From Tricholoma matsutake (Eukaryota > Basidiomycota > Agaricomycetes > Agaricales > Tricholomataceae): 64,000 nt of DNA. Below, one piece after another: positions 1 through 9,815 of this stretch; positions within the stretch are counted from its first letter, which is position 1; the number at the start of each line of letters is the position of its first letter. The notes under the pieces are model-generated. The model was not told the origin of the DNA. It did no database searches and saw only the letters and a program-made list of their open reading frames with translations. The stretch spans positions 8,990,001-9,054,000 of the forward strand of contig AP026547.1 in assembly GCA_026075535.2 (NCBI GenBank), given 5' to 3'. The translations under genes were made by a program, and so were the position numbers.

Positions 1-103
1 AGTACCCCTCTGCCATCTCCTACCCTTTATTGACACCCTCACATCCTGTTTGGATGGAGAGGAGGGGGCTGGCACAGGTGTCATTGGGTCTGGGTTGATT
101 GCC

Positions 104-200
104 ATTGTTCTGTGTTGGCGTTGTTCTGTGTTGGTGTCATTCCATGTTGGTGTCATTCTGTGTTGGTGTCATTCTGTGTTGGTGCCATTCTGTGTTGGAG
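104..200. repeat. Short tandem repeat of about 16 bp
   Basis: Five to six imperfect copies of a unit close to TGTGTTGGTGTCATTC follow one another. The Cys/Val-rich ORF crossing it only translates this repeat and is not treated as a gene. Confidence 0.75.
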
Positions 201-592
201 TTGGCATTGCCCTGTAGTCATTCGCCATCATCACCTCCATTCCACCTGTGATCCACCCCCTGAGCAGTTGCTCAAGGGGCTGGAGGTGGGTGGTGTGTTG
301 TTGGCCCCAGTGCTTCGCATTCTGGGGGTCCTGGTGACACTCACGATCCACCCTATGAGCAGGGGCTCACAGGCATGGGGTGGGTGTGTGGGGTTGTCTT
401 GCATCTTGCCATCGTTACCAGTAGAGTAGAACCTACAAAACAAAAGAAGTGAGTTAGTTAGTTTATAAAAACAAAAAGCAAACAAAAAAAACTTATGTAG
501 GGCCCAAACAATGTGATCTGCATTATTTGGGTCTGCATTCTATCCAGTTGGCTCATTGGTGGGTGGTGACGTCATTACCAGTAGATTATAAC

Positions 593-658
593 CTAGAAAA
601 CTAAAGAAACTGATTAGTTAGTTTATAAAAACAAAAAGCAAACAAAAAAAAAACTTAC
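593..658 (-). other. Intron-like cassette
   Basis: On the minus strand this 66-bp segment starts GTAAGT, has a T-rich body, carries CTAACTAA as a branch-point match, and ends TTTTCTAG followed by GTT. It nearly repeats the cassettes at 1427-1502 and 1727-1789. Splicing is inferred from these signals only. Confidence 0.6.
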
Positions 659-699
659 CTAGGGCCTATCCATTCGGCTCATTTGCAGGTGGTGGTGAT

Positions 700-1376
700 G
701 GCGGATTGGGCATGGGAGGAGGTCTTCGTCCTCCCCCATGTATTCCTGGAGGAATCCTGGAGGATTATTGGGAACCAATGTTCAAGCCATTTGTGACTCA
801 AGTATATATTCCTGGCTCTTCCCATTCCAGGGGGATTCCTGGTTGATTCCTGGTAAACTACACTCTTCCAGGAGGAATTCCTGGAATTCCCCAGGACTCT
901 GGTACCAGGAATCCTCCAGGACTCTCAGGACTCGACCAGGAATTGAAACTCACCAGGAATCCATGAGGACTCTACCAGGACTCTACCAGGACTCTACCAG
1001 GAATCCACCGGGACTCCACTGGGATTTAACCAGGAGTCTTTATTACTACTAAGTAATAAAATAAATGTCATGAGCCAGAATTGAACACTCAGCATTAGAT
1101 GACAAAGGTTATAGCAGAGCCAATATAACCACTACACCACATGGATTTACAACATATATCCACTAACTGCTCTAGGTACTATTGGGGTGGCTGTGCATGA
1201 CAAAGCACACAGCCGCATCCATCAACACTGCCAGCTCATCAACCATCACCACCACTCTCGACGACACCGCCGCCTCTCCCTCCTCTCCACTCTACCACCA
1301 CCACCACTGTGTGGACACCCACCACCACCACTCCCATGCCCACTCCCCCATCACCACCACCCACAAATGAGCTGAC
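700..1376 (-). repeat. tRNA-derived SINE-like repeat, copy 1
   Basis: On the minus strand the order is a CAC/GTG-rich head (about 1376-1180), a tRNA-like body (about 1146-1070) and a tail of GAGTCCTGGT-type repeats ending near 704. The tRNA-like body has an A-box match in TGGTGTAGTGGTTA and a B-box match in GTTCAATTC. The head and body align with the forward copy at 3485-3790. No pol III terminator or exact target duplication could be fixed. Confidence 0.6.
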
Positions 1377-2560
1377 TGGATGGAACGCGGGCCCAAACGA
1401 CGCTGATTGCATCATTTGGGGCCTAAGTATGTTGTTTTTGTTTGCTTTTTTGTTTTGTTTTTGTTTTTATATACTAACTAACTTGTTTCATTTGTTTTAT
1501 AGGTTCTACTCTACTGCCAGACAGAACATGGGCCCAAACGATGCAGATCGCGTCATTTGGGCCCTAAGTAAGTTTTTTTTGTTTGCTTTTTGTTTTTATA
1601 TACTAACTAACTTGTTTCTTTTGTTTTATATGTTCTACTCTACTGCCAGACGGAACAGGGGCCCAGAGGACGTGATTGGATGGAACACAGGCCCAAATGA
1701 TGCAGATTGCACTGTTTGGGCCCTAAGTAAGTTTTTTTTGTTTGCTTTTTGTTTTATAAACTAACTAACTTGTTTCTTTTGTTTTATAGGTTCTACTCTA
1801 CTGCCAGACAGAACACGGGCCCAAATGACACGATTGGATGGAATGCAGGCCCAAACGATGCAATCACATTGTTTGGGGCCTAAGTGTGCTTTTTTTCCTT
1901 TTTTTTTGTTTATATAAGCTAACAAAATATATTGCTTTGTTTTGTAGCATCTAAACTACAGGTAACGAATGGCGACGACACGAAATGGGCCACGCCCACA
2001 ACCGACCAAGCACCTGCCCCCACGCCTGCGAGCCCCTGCTCGTAGGGTGGATCACGGGTGCCAGCAGAGCAAACAGACCCCGCAGGCCCAGCCCCACCCA
2101 CCAAACAACACACCACCCACGTCCAGCCCCATGAGCAACTCCTCATGGGGTGGATCATGGGTGGAACGACAAACGAAGAAATGGAGAACGACAACGCAGA
2201 GAAGGAGGGCCGTAAGTAAGTAAGTTTTTTTTCTCTTATTTTTTTGGTCACTGACAAAACTTTTTAAGTACTAGCTACTGACTATGACGAGACTGGATGG
2301 GCCCTACATAATTTTTTTTGTTTGCTTTTTGTTTTTATAAACTAACTCATTTCTTTTGTTTTATAGGTTCTACTCTACTGAACGACGGCCAGACACAAGA
2401 CAACCCAACACACCCACCCCATGCCTGCGAGCCTCTGCTCGTAGGGTGGATCGTGAGTGTGTGCAGTCGACGACGATGACGACGCCACTGCCTACCAGCA
2501 CCAGAACCCCGACAATGCAAAGCACAGCCACCAACCATGACGGATGATGACAACAGGGCC
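1377..2560 (+). repeat. Tandem array of stem-loop plus intron-like cassettes
   Basis: Four units of about 140-160 bp sit at 1381-1960. Each has a stem-loop with arms GGGCCCAAA and TTTGGGCCC, then CTAA, then an intron-like cassette starting GTAAGT or similar, with CTAACTAAC and usually TTTTATAG before GTTCTACTCTACTG. Cassettes lie at 1427-1502, 1568-1631 (3' AG mutated to ATG), 1727-1789 and 1884-1947; one further decayed cassette is near 2307-2366. GAGC...GCTC palindromes follow near 2030-2055, 2125-2155, 2425-2450 and 2588-2615. No conserved protein is seen in the intervening exons. Confidence 0.7.
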
Positions 2561-2807
2561 AACGGCACACCACCTGCCTCCAGCCCCATGAGCCACTGCT
2601 CATGGGGTGGATTGCAGGTGGAATGGCGATGACAGCCACCACCACACAGCGGGAGATGGCCAGGACAGCAACGACAACCAAGAAGGGCACGGCGACCAGG
2701 AGCAGCACAGAAACAATGCCCAGGACAGCAACGATGAGGACAGCGACAACGAAGGCCCAGCACCCAGGACAATGGGGACAGGATGACAGGCATGACTCAC
2801 CAGGCTG

Positions 2808-3002
2808 CCCCCGCATTTTGTGTGGGGTGGGTTTTTTCATTTTTCATTTATGGTAATACCTTCCCCCTCGCCCGCGTTTTACGTGGGTGAGGGGTTTTTC
2901 TTTCTTTTTCTTTATAATTGTAGTGCCATGAGGGGAGATTAGTTTTATATGTATATATTTGTAGGACTCCCCCTCGCACCTTGTGTGGCGGAGGTTTTTT
3001 TG
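2808..3002 (+). other. Three GC-rich hairpins each followed by a T run
   Basis: Hairpins at about 2808-2836, 2863-2899 and 2967-3002 have C-rich left arms (such as CCCCCTCGCC) and G-rich right arms (such as GGGTGAGGGG), each followed by five to seven Ts. The layout mimics a terminator. Similar hairpins occur near 29210, 29275, 34040, 43310 and 46855 in or beside the module-bearing elements. Function is unknown. Confidence 0.5.
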
Positions 3003-3148
3003 ATGTAATTAATGGTGTATCCCTCACATCCAATACGAGGGATGTAGTTAATGAATTTTATTTGATCTTAATTGTGAGCTTTGAGAGAGAAATACCTAAG
3101 TTTGAGTTTGAGGGTATAAATACACTATTATATTGGCAGCTAATAATT

Positions 3149-3238
3149 CTCCTGTGGCTCAACTGGTTAAGCACTTGTTTGGTTTGTCATGTGATTCTTG
3201 ATCATGAGTTCCAGAGTTCAATCCCTGCTCTGAACAAG
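3149..3238 (+). repeat. tRNA-like sequence (SINE head or tRNA relic)
   Basis: A tRNA-like stretch has an A-box match (GTGGCTCAACTGG) and a B-box match (AGAGTTCAATCCC) about 50 bp apart. I could not fold a proper acceptor stem and there is no CCA-type end, so it is more likely a SINE head or tRNA relic than a working tRNA gene. It is unlike the tRNA-like bodies at 1070-1146 and 3695-3770. Confidence 0.45.
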
Positions 3239-3339
3239 TTTATTTTGTAGGTACTTTGTGAAATTCATGAAGTCTGAAGCACTTGAAACTCGTAAGATAT
3301 CTCAAATTGACTTTCCATTATGGTATGACTTTAGGGTAC

Positions 3340-3484
3340 TGAGTCCCACTAGATTCCTGGTGAGTCCCACTGGAGTCCTGGTGAGTCCCACTGGAGTCCT
3401 GGTGAGTCCCACTGGAGTCCTGGTGAGTCCCACTGGAGTCCTGGTGAGTCCCACTGGATTCCTGGAGGATTCCTCCAGGACTCT
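3340..3484. repeat. 21-bp tandem repeat
   Basis: About five copies of GAGTCCCACTGGAGTCCTGGT run in tandem, giving a V-S-P-T-G-V-L repeat in one frame. Related GACTCCACTGG motifs recur at 3790-3980 and on the minus strand at 860-1030. It appears to be part of the SINE-like repeat family, not a gene. Confidence 0.8.
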
Positions 3485-4004
3485 GTGGGGGAGTGTAAAG
3501 TTCAGCATGGGAGTGGTGGCAGTGGGTGTCCATGCAGTGGTGGTGGTGGTAGAGAGAGGAGGGAGGGAGGCAGCGTCGACGGTGGTGGTGGTGGTGGTGA
3601 GTGATGAGCTGGCACATTTGATGATGCGGCAATATGCTTTGTCATACACAGCCACACCACGGTACCTAATGCAAGTAGATGATACCTTACACAAGGTACT
3701 GTGGTGTAATGGTTATATTGTGCATTGTGATTATATAAGCAACCCACAGGGATCTGGGTTCAATTCCTTTTCTTACACACTTTTTCAGTGGAATCTGACT
3801 GGACTCCAACCAGACTCCACTGGACTCCACTGGACCAGTCTGAGTGGAATCTGGTGTTTGAGTGGATTTCACTCAGAGTCCGGTCGGACTGGACTGGGAC
3901 TGGACTGGCAACTTTGCAGGCAGTTGGCTGGTGACCAGTCCCAGTGGACTCCAGTCGGACTCTGGTCAGTCAGAGTCCACTAGGAAAGGTGGGGGAGTGT
4001 AAAG
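3485..4004 (+). repeat. tRNA-derived SINE-like repeat, copy 2, flanked by a 16-bp direct repeat
   Basis: The forward copy of the repeat at 700-1376 has a GTG-rich head, a tRNA-like body at about 3695-3770 (A box in TGGTGTAATGGTTA, B box in GGGTTCAATTCC) and a GACTCC-rich tail. The 16-mer GTGGGGGAGTGTAAAG occurs at 3485-3500 and again at 3989-4004. This could be a target-site duplication, but part of it may belong to the repeat head. The right copy abuts gypsy1 gag and replaces the first half of its zinc knuckle. Confidence 0.55.
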
Positions 4005-4010
4005 ACCTTC

Positions 4011-4600
4011 TACTGCAGCGAGAAAGGACATGGAGCCAGGAATTGTCCGAAGTCCAAAGTGGCCAAAGCTCATGCTGCAGCAGTCATGGAGTCCAAGCTG
4101 GACTCTGTGGACCTAAAAAAATAGTCTGCAACCCTCAGGAACATGCCATTGGGGCTGAGGGTTGCATTGACCTTTTCCAACTGGCTGCTTACATCTGTCT
4201 CAATGTTTCTGCTCTTTCTCATCCTGGATCCCTTACCATCCTGCTATCCCTTTCCAAACATTCCCTAAAAATCCGAACTCTTATCAACTCTGGTTCCTCA
4301 CATTGTTTCCTAGATTCATCATTTGTGCAGGACAACCAACTTAGTACTGAAACCATTCCTCCAATTGGACTCTGACTATCTGATGGAACTTGTAACTCCA
4401 CCATAACCCAAGTTGTGAAACTCCTGGTCGCTTTTCCATCTGGTGAAGTGTTCAATCTGACATTTTATGTAACCTCGCTGGACTCTTCCTGTTCTGCAGT
4501 TCTTGGTCATAACTGGCTGAAGCAATACAATCTGTTGATTGACTGGTCTTCAGGCCAAATAAATTTCTGTTCCACAGCTCAAAGAGGTCCTGCCCCCTCG
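4011..4600 (+). pseudogene. gypsy1 gag zinc knuckle remnant and aspartic protease
   Basis: At 4011-4055 the frame reads YCSEKGHGARNCP, the second part of a CCHC knuckle; its first Cys is lost at the junction with the upstream repeat. Protease-like sequence follows at about 4230-4560, including a GHNWL-type box near 4510. The catalytic motif should be D-S-G but reads INSGSS near 4275-4295: a GAC Asp codon preceded by C has become AAC. A TGA replaces an Arg codon near 4373. Nonfunctional relic. Confidence 0.75.
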
Positions 4601-4959
4601 ACGTCTCCCGACTCTCCTATCTTGTGTGAGTCACCTTCACCTCTGAACCTTCCAGTGGAAACCCGCAAAAACCCTGTAGTCAGTAAATCCTCAAAACTTA
4701 TACCTACTGTGGGGGGATTTGGAGGGGCAGATGAAGCCCGAGCAAACATTTTCTTCAATGAATATTTGGAGGGCCTCGAGCTCAGAGGGAGAGAGGGAGT
4801 ACATGCGACCTGGAGGTTCTTCTGGAACCTCTGAGAGATCCAGAGGATTTTCAGACACCACAGAAGATTTAGCCATCAGTCCTTCTGGGGAGAATGTCAT
4901 CTGAAAGGCTACAGCCCCAGGGAGTTTGCTTGCACACATGTAAGTGGCAGCATTGATGA

Positions 4960-6150
4960 AGGAGATCTCAGGGCTCCTATACTCTTTGTCAAGAAAAAGG
5001 ATGGAAGTCTCCGATTGTGTGTCGACTACCAGGGACTCAACCGCATCTCAAAGAAGGACTGCTACTCACTTCCGCTAATCTTGGATCTCCTGGACTCTCC
5101 GGGAAAAGCCCACATGTTCACCAAAATTGACCTCCGGCATGCCTATCACTTAGTCCACATTGCTGAGGGAGATGAATGGAAAACCACTTTCTGCATGCAC
5201 TACAGTTCTTTTAAATGGCTGGTGGTTCTGTTTGGACTCACCAACACACCTGCTGCCTTCCAGCGCCTCATGAACGACATCTTCAGTGACCTATTAGATG
5301 TCAGCATCCTTGTCTACCTTGACAATATCCTAATCTACTCCAACAACATGAGTCAAAATAAGGCTCACATCAAGGAGACTCTGGAGAAATGGGCTCTATG
5401 CTGCTCCACAGAAATGCAAGTTCAAAAAAAAAAAAAAGGTTAAGGACATCCAATCCTTCCTTGGATTCTGCAACTTCTACTGATGGTTCATCCATGGATA
5501 TTCCAACATCGTCATCCCTCTCACCAGACTCACCCAGAAGCACATGCCTTGGGACTTTGGCAAGAAATGTCAAGAAGCCTTCAACAAATTAAAAGAAGAA
5601 TTCACTAATGCCCCAGTACTCACTCAATGGCTACTGGACTCCCACATTATCTTGGAGACAGATGCCTCAGACTATGCCTTAGTGGCTATCCTTTCCATCT
5701 ATACATCAGATGGAGAAATCCACCCAGTTGCATTCCACTCCCATTCCTTCAACCCAGCTGAATTGAACTATGACACCCACAACAAGGAACTTCTGGCTAT
5801 CTTTGAAGCTTTCAAACACTGGTGACCATACCTCGAAGGTTCCAGAAATCTGGTAGATGTGGTCACAGATCACAAAAACTTGGAATACTTCAGTACCATG
5901 AAGCTCCTTACTTGTCATCAAGTTTGGTGGTCAGAATACCTTTCACAGTTCAACCTCGCCATCCGCTTCCGCCTTGGTAAGCTGGGGGCTAAACCTGATG
6001 CACTCACTAGATGCTGGGACATCTACCACAAAGGGGGAAATAACAACTTCACCTCAGTAAACCTGAGCAATTTCTGTCCAGTCTTTACTCAAGAACAACT
6101 CACATCCTCCCTCCAAGCCACTTTCCTTGCTACTCCTATCATCTGACAAG
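4960..6150 (+). pseudogene. gypsy1 reverse transcriptase and RNase H
   Basis: RT motifs are plain: [29 protein letters not shown], and TFCMHY...[16 protein letters not shown]. The active site Y-x-D-D is YLDN at about 5317-5328, so a metal-binding Asp is gone; GACGAC has become GACAAC. An A-rich run near 5423-5437 marks a frame break. RNase H follows (ETDASDYALVAIL near 5657, NYDTHNKELLAIF near 5767, TDHKNLEYF near 5865). TGA stops stand at Arg positions after KHW (5823) and after TPII (6144). Confidence 0.85.
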
Positions 6151-8150
6151 CTGTTCTCATGGATATTGAGAAACTCCACAACGATATCTGATCCTCACTC
6201 CCTCATGATCATATTTCCTCTTCACACCTTCCATCACCATCCACTCCAAATTGGTCTCTAGATGACAGCGGTCTTCTCTGCCACTTCAATCAGATTTATG
6301 TCCCAGATGTTGTGGACCTCCATCTTAAAGTCTTACAATACAAGCATGACCATATTCTTTCAGGTCACTATGGACAAAAAAGACCCTTCAACTCATCCAA
6401 CACAACTATGTTTGGCCCAACCTCCACACCTTTGTGCAGGACTTTTGCAAGTCTTGTACTACATGCAAACACTCCAAATTGCCCTGACACAAGCCTTATG
6501 GATTTTTGAAACAACTTCCAGTTCTGGAAAGGCCTTGGAACTCGATCTCAATGGACTTCATCGAACAATTACCAGATTCCAATGGACACACTGCCATTCT
6601 AGTCATCGTAGACTGACTCTCCAACCAGGGCATCTCCATCCCCACAGTAAACAAAATCATGGCTCAAGAACTTGCTAATCTATTTGTTATGCATGTCTTC
6701 TCCAAGCATGGTGTTCCATCTCACATCACCTGTGACTGGGGTTCCAAGTTCATTTCCCATTTCTTCTGCTCTCTTGGGCAAGCCCTGGACATGAAAATCC
6801 ACTTCACTTTGGGTTACCATCCAGAAGGCAATGGACAGACTGAACACCTCAACCAGACCATTGAACAGTACTTGTGGATCTTCTGCAACTACCAACAGGA
6901 CAACTGGTCCCAGCTTTTACCTTTGAGGGAATTTGCATACAACAACACTCCCTCAGCTTCCACCAGAGTTTCACCCTTCTTTGCCAACAAGGGTTACCAC
7001 CCAAACATCATGGTTTTCCCAGAGCGCAAACTAGCCTCGCAATGTGCATGCCATTTTGTGGTCAACCTTAATGATCTCCACCAGGAACTCCAGAAGCAAC
7101 TCACAGAAGCACAGAAGTAGTGCTTTGAGGTCCAGTCTGGTCCGGTTTTTTTGCCTTTTTTGGGTGAACTGATAACCAGACCAGTTACCTATAAAAGGAA
7201 ATGGCCAAATAACCAGACCAGGACTGAAAAAAACTGCAAAAAACCGACTGTAACCAGTCATGACTGGTTTGTAACTGAACTGTGGTCCACACCGGTAATA
7301 ACTGGTCATAACCACCTTTTTCACATGTTCCCCTACAGGATGCAAACAAAAGATTCAAAAAGTTATGCAAATTGGCCAAGAAACAAGTGAGATATCATTA
7401 AAACTGAGTTTGATATCATCAAACTTGCATTCAAAGTTGGTTTTGATGATATCTCACTCAATTCTTCACCAATTTGCTTAAATTTTGGGTCATTTTGTAG
7501 CTCCTGAGCATGGCTATGTATGGACATAGCTGAACTGATCTAAACGTTTATTTGAACCAGTTTTCTGTGGTTTTTTTGTTTGAATTTAACTAGGACCATA
7601 ACCAGCAGTCCTATATAAATGGTTATGGTCCGGTCCAGTTTCCAGTCCTTTTCCGGTTCTGCAGACAAATGCTGGGCCCCTGCTCCTGACCTCAAAATCG
7701 GTGACTACACTTTTGTCAAAGGCGAACACTTACACACTACTCGACCCTCTAAGAAGCTCTCAGAGAAGTTCTATGGACCTTTTAAAATCATTGCCCATCT
7801 GGGTACTCACTCAGTTACCCTTCAACTCCAAGATCACCTCTGGGCTGTCCACCTGGTATTCCATCTCTCCCAACTGGAAGAGGACACCCCCAACACAATT
7901 CCTAATTGTATTCAACGTCCACCTCCTCTAGTCATTATAGACAATGAACTGGAGTACAAGATTGTGGAAATCCTTGATTCAAAGATTGACAATGGCCATC
8001 AATGCAAGCTACTCTATTTTGTGTGGTGGGAAGGTTACCAAGGAACCGACACAGAAACCTCCTAGCTTCCCACTACAGAACTTGATCATGCCCAGGAACT
8101 CATTACAGACTACCACACTCATTACCTGGGGAAACCTGGTCCTCTCTCCA
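6150..8150 (+). pseudogene. gypsy1 integrase with C-terminal chromodomain
   Basis: Frame-broken integrase runs from about 6330: a zinc-binding H-x-x-x-H / C-x-x-C region near 6345-6480, then the catalytic core with HGVPSHITCDWGSKF near 6708 and YHPEGNGQTEHLNQ near 6818. The frame is interrupted at 7118 by a truncated hAT-A element and resumes at about 7661 with KIGDYTFVKG. A chromodomain (EYKIVEILDSK...YFVWWEGY) occupies about 7950-8100, marking a chromovirus; chromodomains of this class target integration to heterochromatin. TAG replaces a Trp codon near 8063. Confidence 0.8.
7118..7660 (+). mobile_element. hAT-A element, truncated at its right end
   Basis: The left end begins TAGTGCTTTGAGGTCCAGTC, matching hAT-A termini at 36183 and elsewhere. 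The body has GGTCCGG/CCGGACC-type subterminal repeats. The right end stops around ...CAGTCCTTTTCCGGTTC without the expected CTTTAAACACTA, and no second copy of the 8 bp left of the insertion is found. It splits gypsy1 integrase between KQLTEAQK and ADKCWAPAPD. Confidence 0.65.
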
Positions 8151-8253
8151 CCTAACAATCATACAAATCCCAAACAAAACAATGTTCATTCATTTAACAA
8201 ACAAAGAAAAAATAAAAAAAAATCTATCTATTTTCCAGATCCCCGCCAGATCC

Positions 8254-9077
8254 CTACTCCCCCCTCACTCCTTCACCCTCTGCTTCCTCTGCCAAACCTG
8301 ACAGTTCTCCCTGCACCTCCTCATCCTCTTCATCTCCTTCATCCTCTTCTTCATCCTCCTCTACCTCCTTGGACTCCAACCTCCACTCCAGATCCAAGGC
8401 CCCCTGGATATCTGCCAGGGAGTCTTGGAGTGCCAAAACTCCTTGGCTTATCACCTGGAGCTCCCAGAGCTCCTTCTTCACCCCCTTCACTGCCCCCACC
8501 AAATCCCTCAGTAACCCCATCACCCTGTCATCCTTCCCCAGCCTGGGTCCTGCTGGCAACTCCTGCCCCTCCCACACAACCTCCTTGCACTTATGTTTTG
8601 CCTTGGTGCAAGGCCTGCAGGCTCAACCCTGGGTTCCCATCTGGAAACACAACAATCTTTGACTCAAACATCTACTAAGAGTCAGCCTGGAATTACAAGA
8701 AGATATGCTGAACTCACCTTTTACAAGAAATCGTGGCTTGTATCCATGCAGGGGCCTCATTGTCGGCCCCCTCTGCCCTTGCCTTTTCTTTTGCCTTCTT
8801 CTTGGGGGAGGCACTTCCCTCAGCCTCTTCAGGCTCTACCTCTCTGGCTTTCCACTTCTTTTCTGCCCTCTTGGCAGCAGCAGTCTTCTTCCATTCCTCC
8901 TCTGCAGCCTTTCTCTCTGCCTCCACCCTAGCTGCCTCCACTCTGGCAGCCTCCTCTGCTGCTCAGTGCTCCTTAGCCTCCCTGGCTTCTTCTTCCAACT
9001 GGGAGCTCTTCTATCAATCGCTCCTGCTGGGCCTTGATGGCTGCTATCTTTTCCATGCATGAGGGGATGGAGGACAT
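8254..9077 (-). pseudogene. Antisense accessory ORF of gypsy1 (C-x2-C-x6-C protein)
   Basis: Antisense to pol, between the chromodomain and the 3' LTR. From an ATG at 9077 the product starts MSSIPSCMEKIAAI, then a frame break, then a Glu/Lys/Ala-rich coiled-coil-like stretch and a basic ASPKKKAKEKARA patch near 8790. A probable intron (GTGAGT ... TTTCCAG, about 8643-8726) precedes an exon with CRPCTKAKHKC near 8600-8635, resembling the first half of a fungal Zn2Cys6 cluster. A predicted helical region and a very acidic tail follow. Two TGA codons replace Arg codons. The function is not known; gypsy3 and the KDZ element carry proteins of the same plan. Confidence 0.6.
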
Positions 9078-9218
9078 CTTTGTTGAAGGGAGTAGTGGGG
9101 TTGTGGTGGTGGTAGGAAGACCTGGGAACCCCAACAAAATCAACAAAAAAAACATAATTCCCCAATTTGGATTCAAACCTTCACATGCCTTGTAGGCTCA
9201 GCACTAAGGGGGAAATAC

Positions 9219-9612
9219 TGTCAAGACTGATTCTCTTGACCCAATTTCCGATCATTTTCCACCCCCCTTCCTGGCCACCTTGCATCACAGCCCACCTCCT
9301 ATCAGCAGCACTGCCTAGAGGTGAAATTCCCTCATTTCCAATTTGATGAAACAGTTTCAGGTTATTTGTCTCGGAAGCCAGTTTGCAATTATCACAGCCT
9401 CAGAAACCCCTATTGCCTCTGGCCTTTAGTATTTAAGCTAGCTACTTTCATCTTGTATTAGCAGTTTGTAAATCAACCAAGTCTCCCACTTAATTCCATC
9501 CCAATTAACCTCCAATTACTCTCTTAAGTCTATCTCGAACTTTTGCTCATCCTCTCCAGAAAATCTCTGGACCTCTGGTCATCCTCCTTACCCTTGTCTT
9601 GAAATTAGGACA
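9219..9612 (+). repeat. gypsy1 3' LTR
   Basis: A purine-rich tract (AAGGGGGAAA) ends just before TGTCAAGACTG at 9219. The presumed LTR ends ...GGACA at 9612, giving TGTC...GACA ends and 394 bp. It holds a TATTTAA-like box near 9430. No second LTR is in the window, so the boundaries rest on the end motifs and the polypurine tract. The following 9613-9815 shows no recognisable gene. Confidence 0.6.
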
Positions 9613-9815
9613 CTTGACGAGGAGAAGGGTGCAAATTCTTATAAGTTGAAGCCAAGTCCTTTCTGTTCCCTCCCTTGGTATGACACATCAAGTAAACCCT
9701 GCCCTGGATTCCCTGCCTTACTCAATCCACCCTCTGCAACCTCTATCATCTGGGTTTGACTGGAAATCCAATGACTTCCTTCATCCAGCTCAGCACTTAA
9801 CAGATACCACCTGAT

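Larger units (their letters stand above)
1..704 (-). repeat. Reverse-oriented palindrome and intron-like module array
   Basis: No protein is recognised. Read on the minus strand, this stretch holds the same modules as 1377-2560: a GGGCCC...GGGCCC-type stem near 503-540, an intron-like cassette at 593-658, a second decayed cassette at about 434-495 (its 5' splice site has become ATAAGT), and two palindromes near 243-280 and 345-375 built on GAGCA...GCTC. It lies head to head with the forward array to its right, with a tRNA-derived repeat between them. ORFs here are low-complexity by-products. Confidence 0.6.
4005..9612 (+). mobile_element. gypsy1: 5'-truncated chromodomain Ty3/gypsy retrotransposon
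   Basis: Gag zinc-knuckle remnant, protease, reverse transcriptase, RNase H, integrase and chromodomain follow in Ty3/gypsy order. An antisense accessory ORF and one LTR (9219-9612) follow. No 5' LTR, leader or gag body is visible upstream; a SINE-like repeat abuts the truncated end. Frames are broken by stops and indels throughout, and a truncated hAT-A element sits at 7118-7660. The element is dead. Confidence 0.85.

Noticed and set aside
112..429. A 105-residue ORF rich in Cys and Val.
   Set aside because: It translates a 16-bp tandem repeat and module palindromes; no conserved protein.
1381..1960. CRISPR-like array of palindromic repeats.
   Set aside because: The host is eukaryotic and the repeated part is a T-rich GT-AG cassette with similar, not unique, intervals.
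3149..3238. A functional tRNA gene.
   Set aside because: A and B boxes are present but no convincing acceptor stem or anticodon arm could be folded by eye; kept only as tRNA-like.
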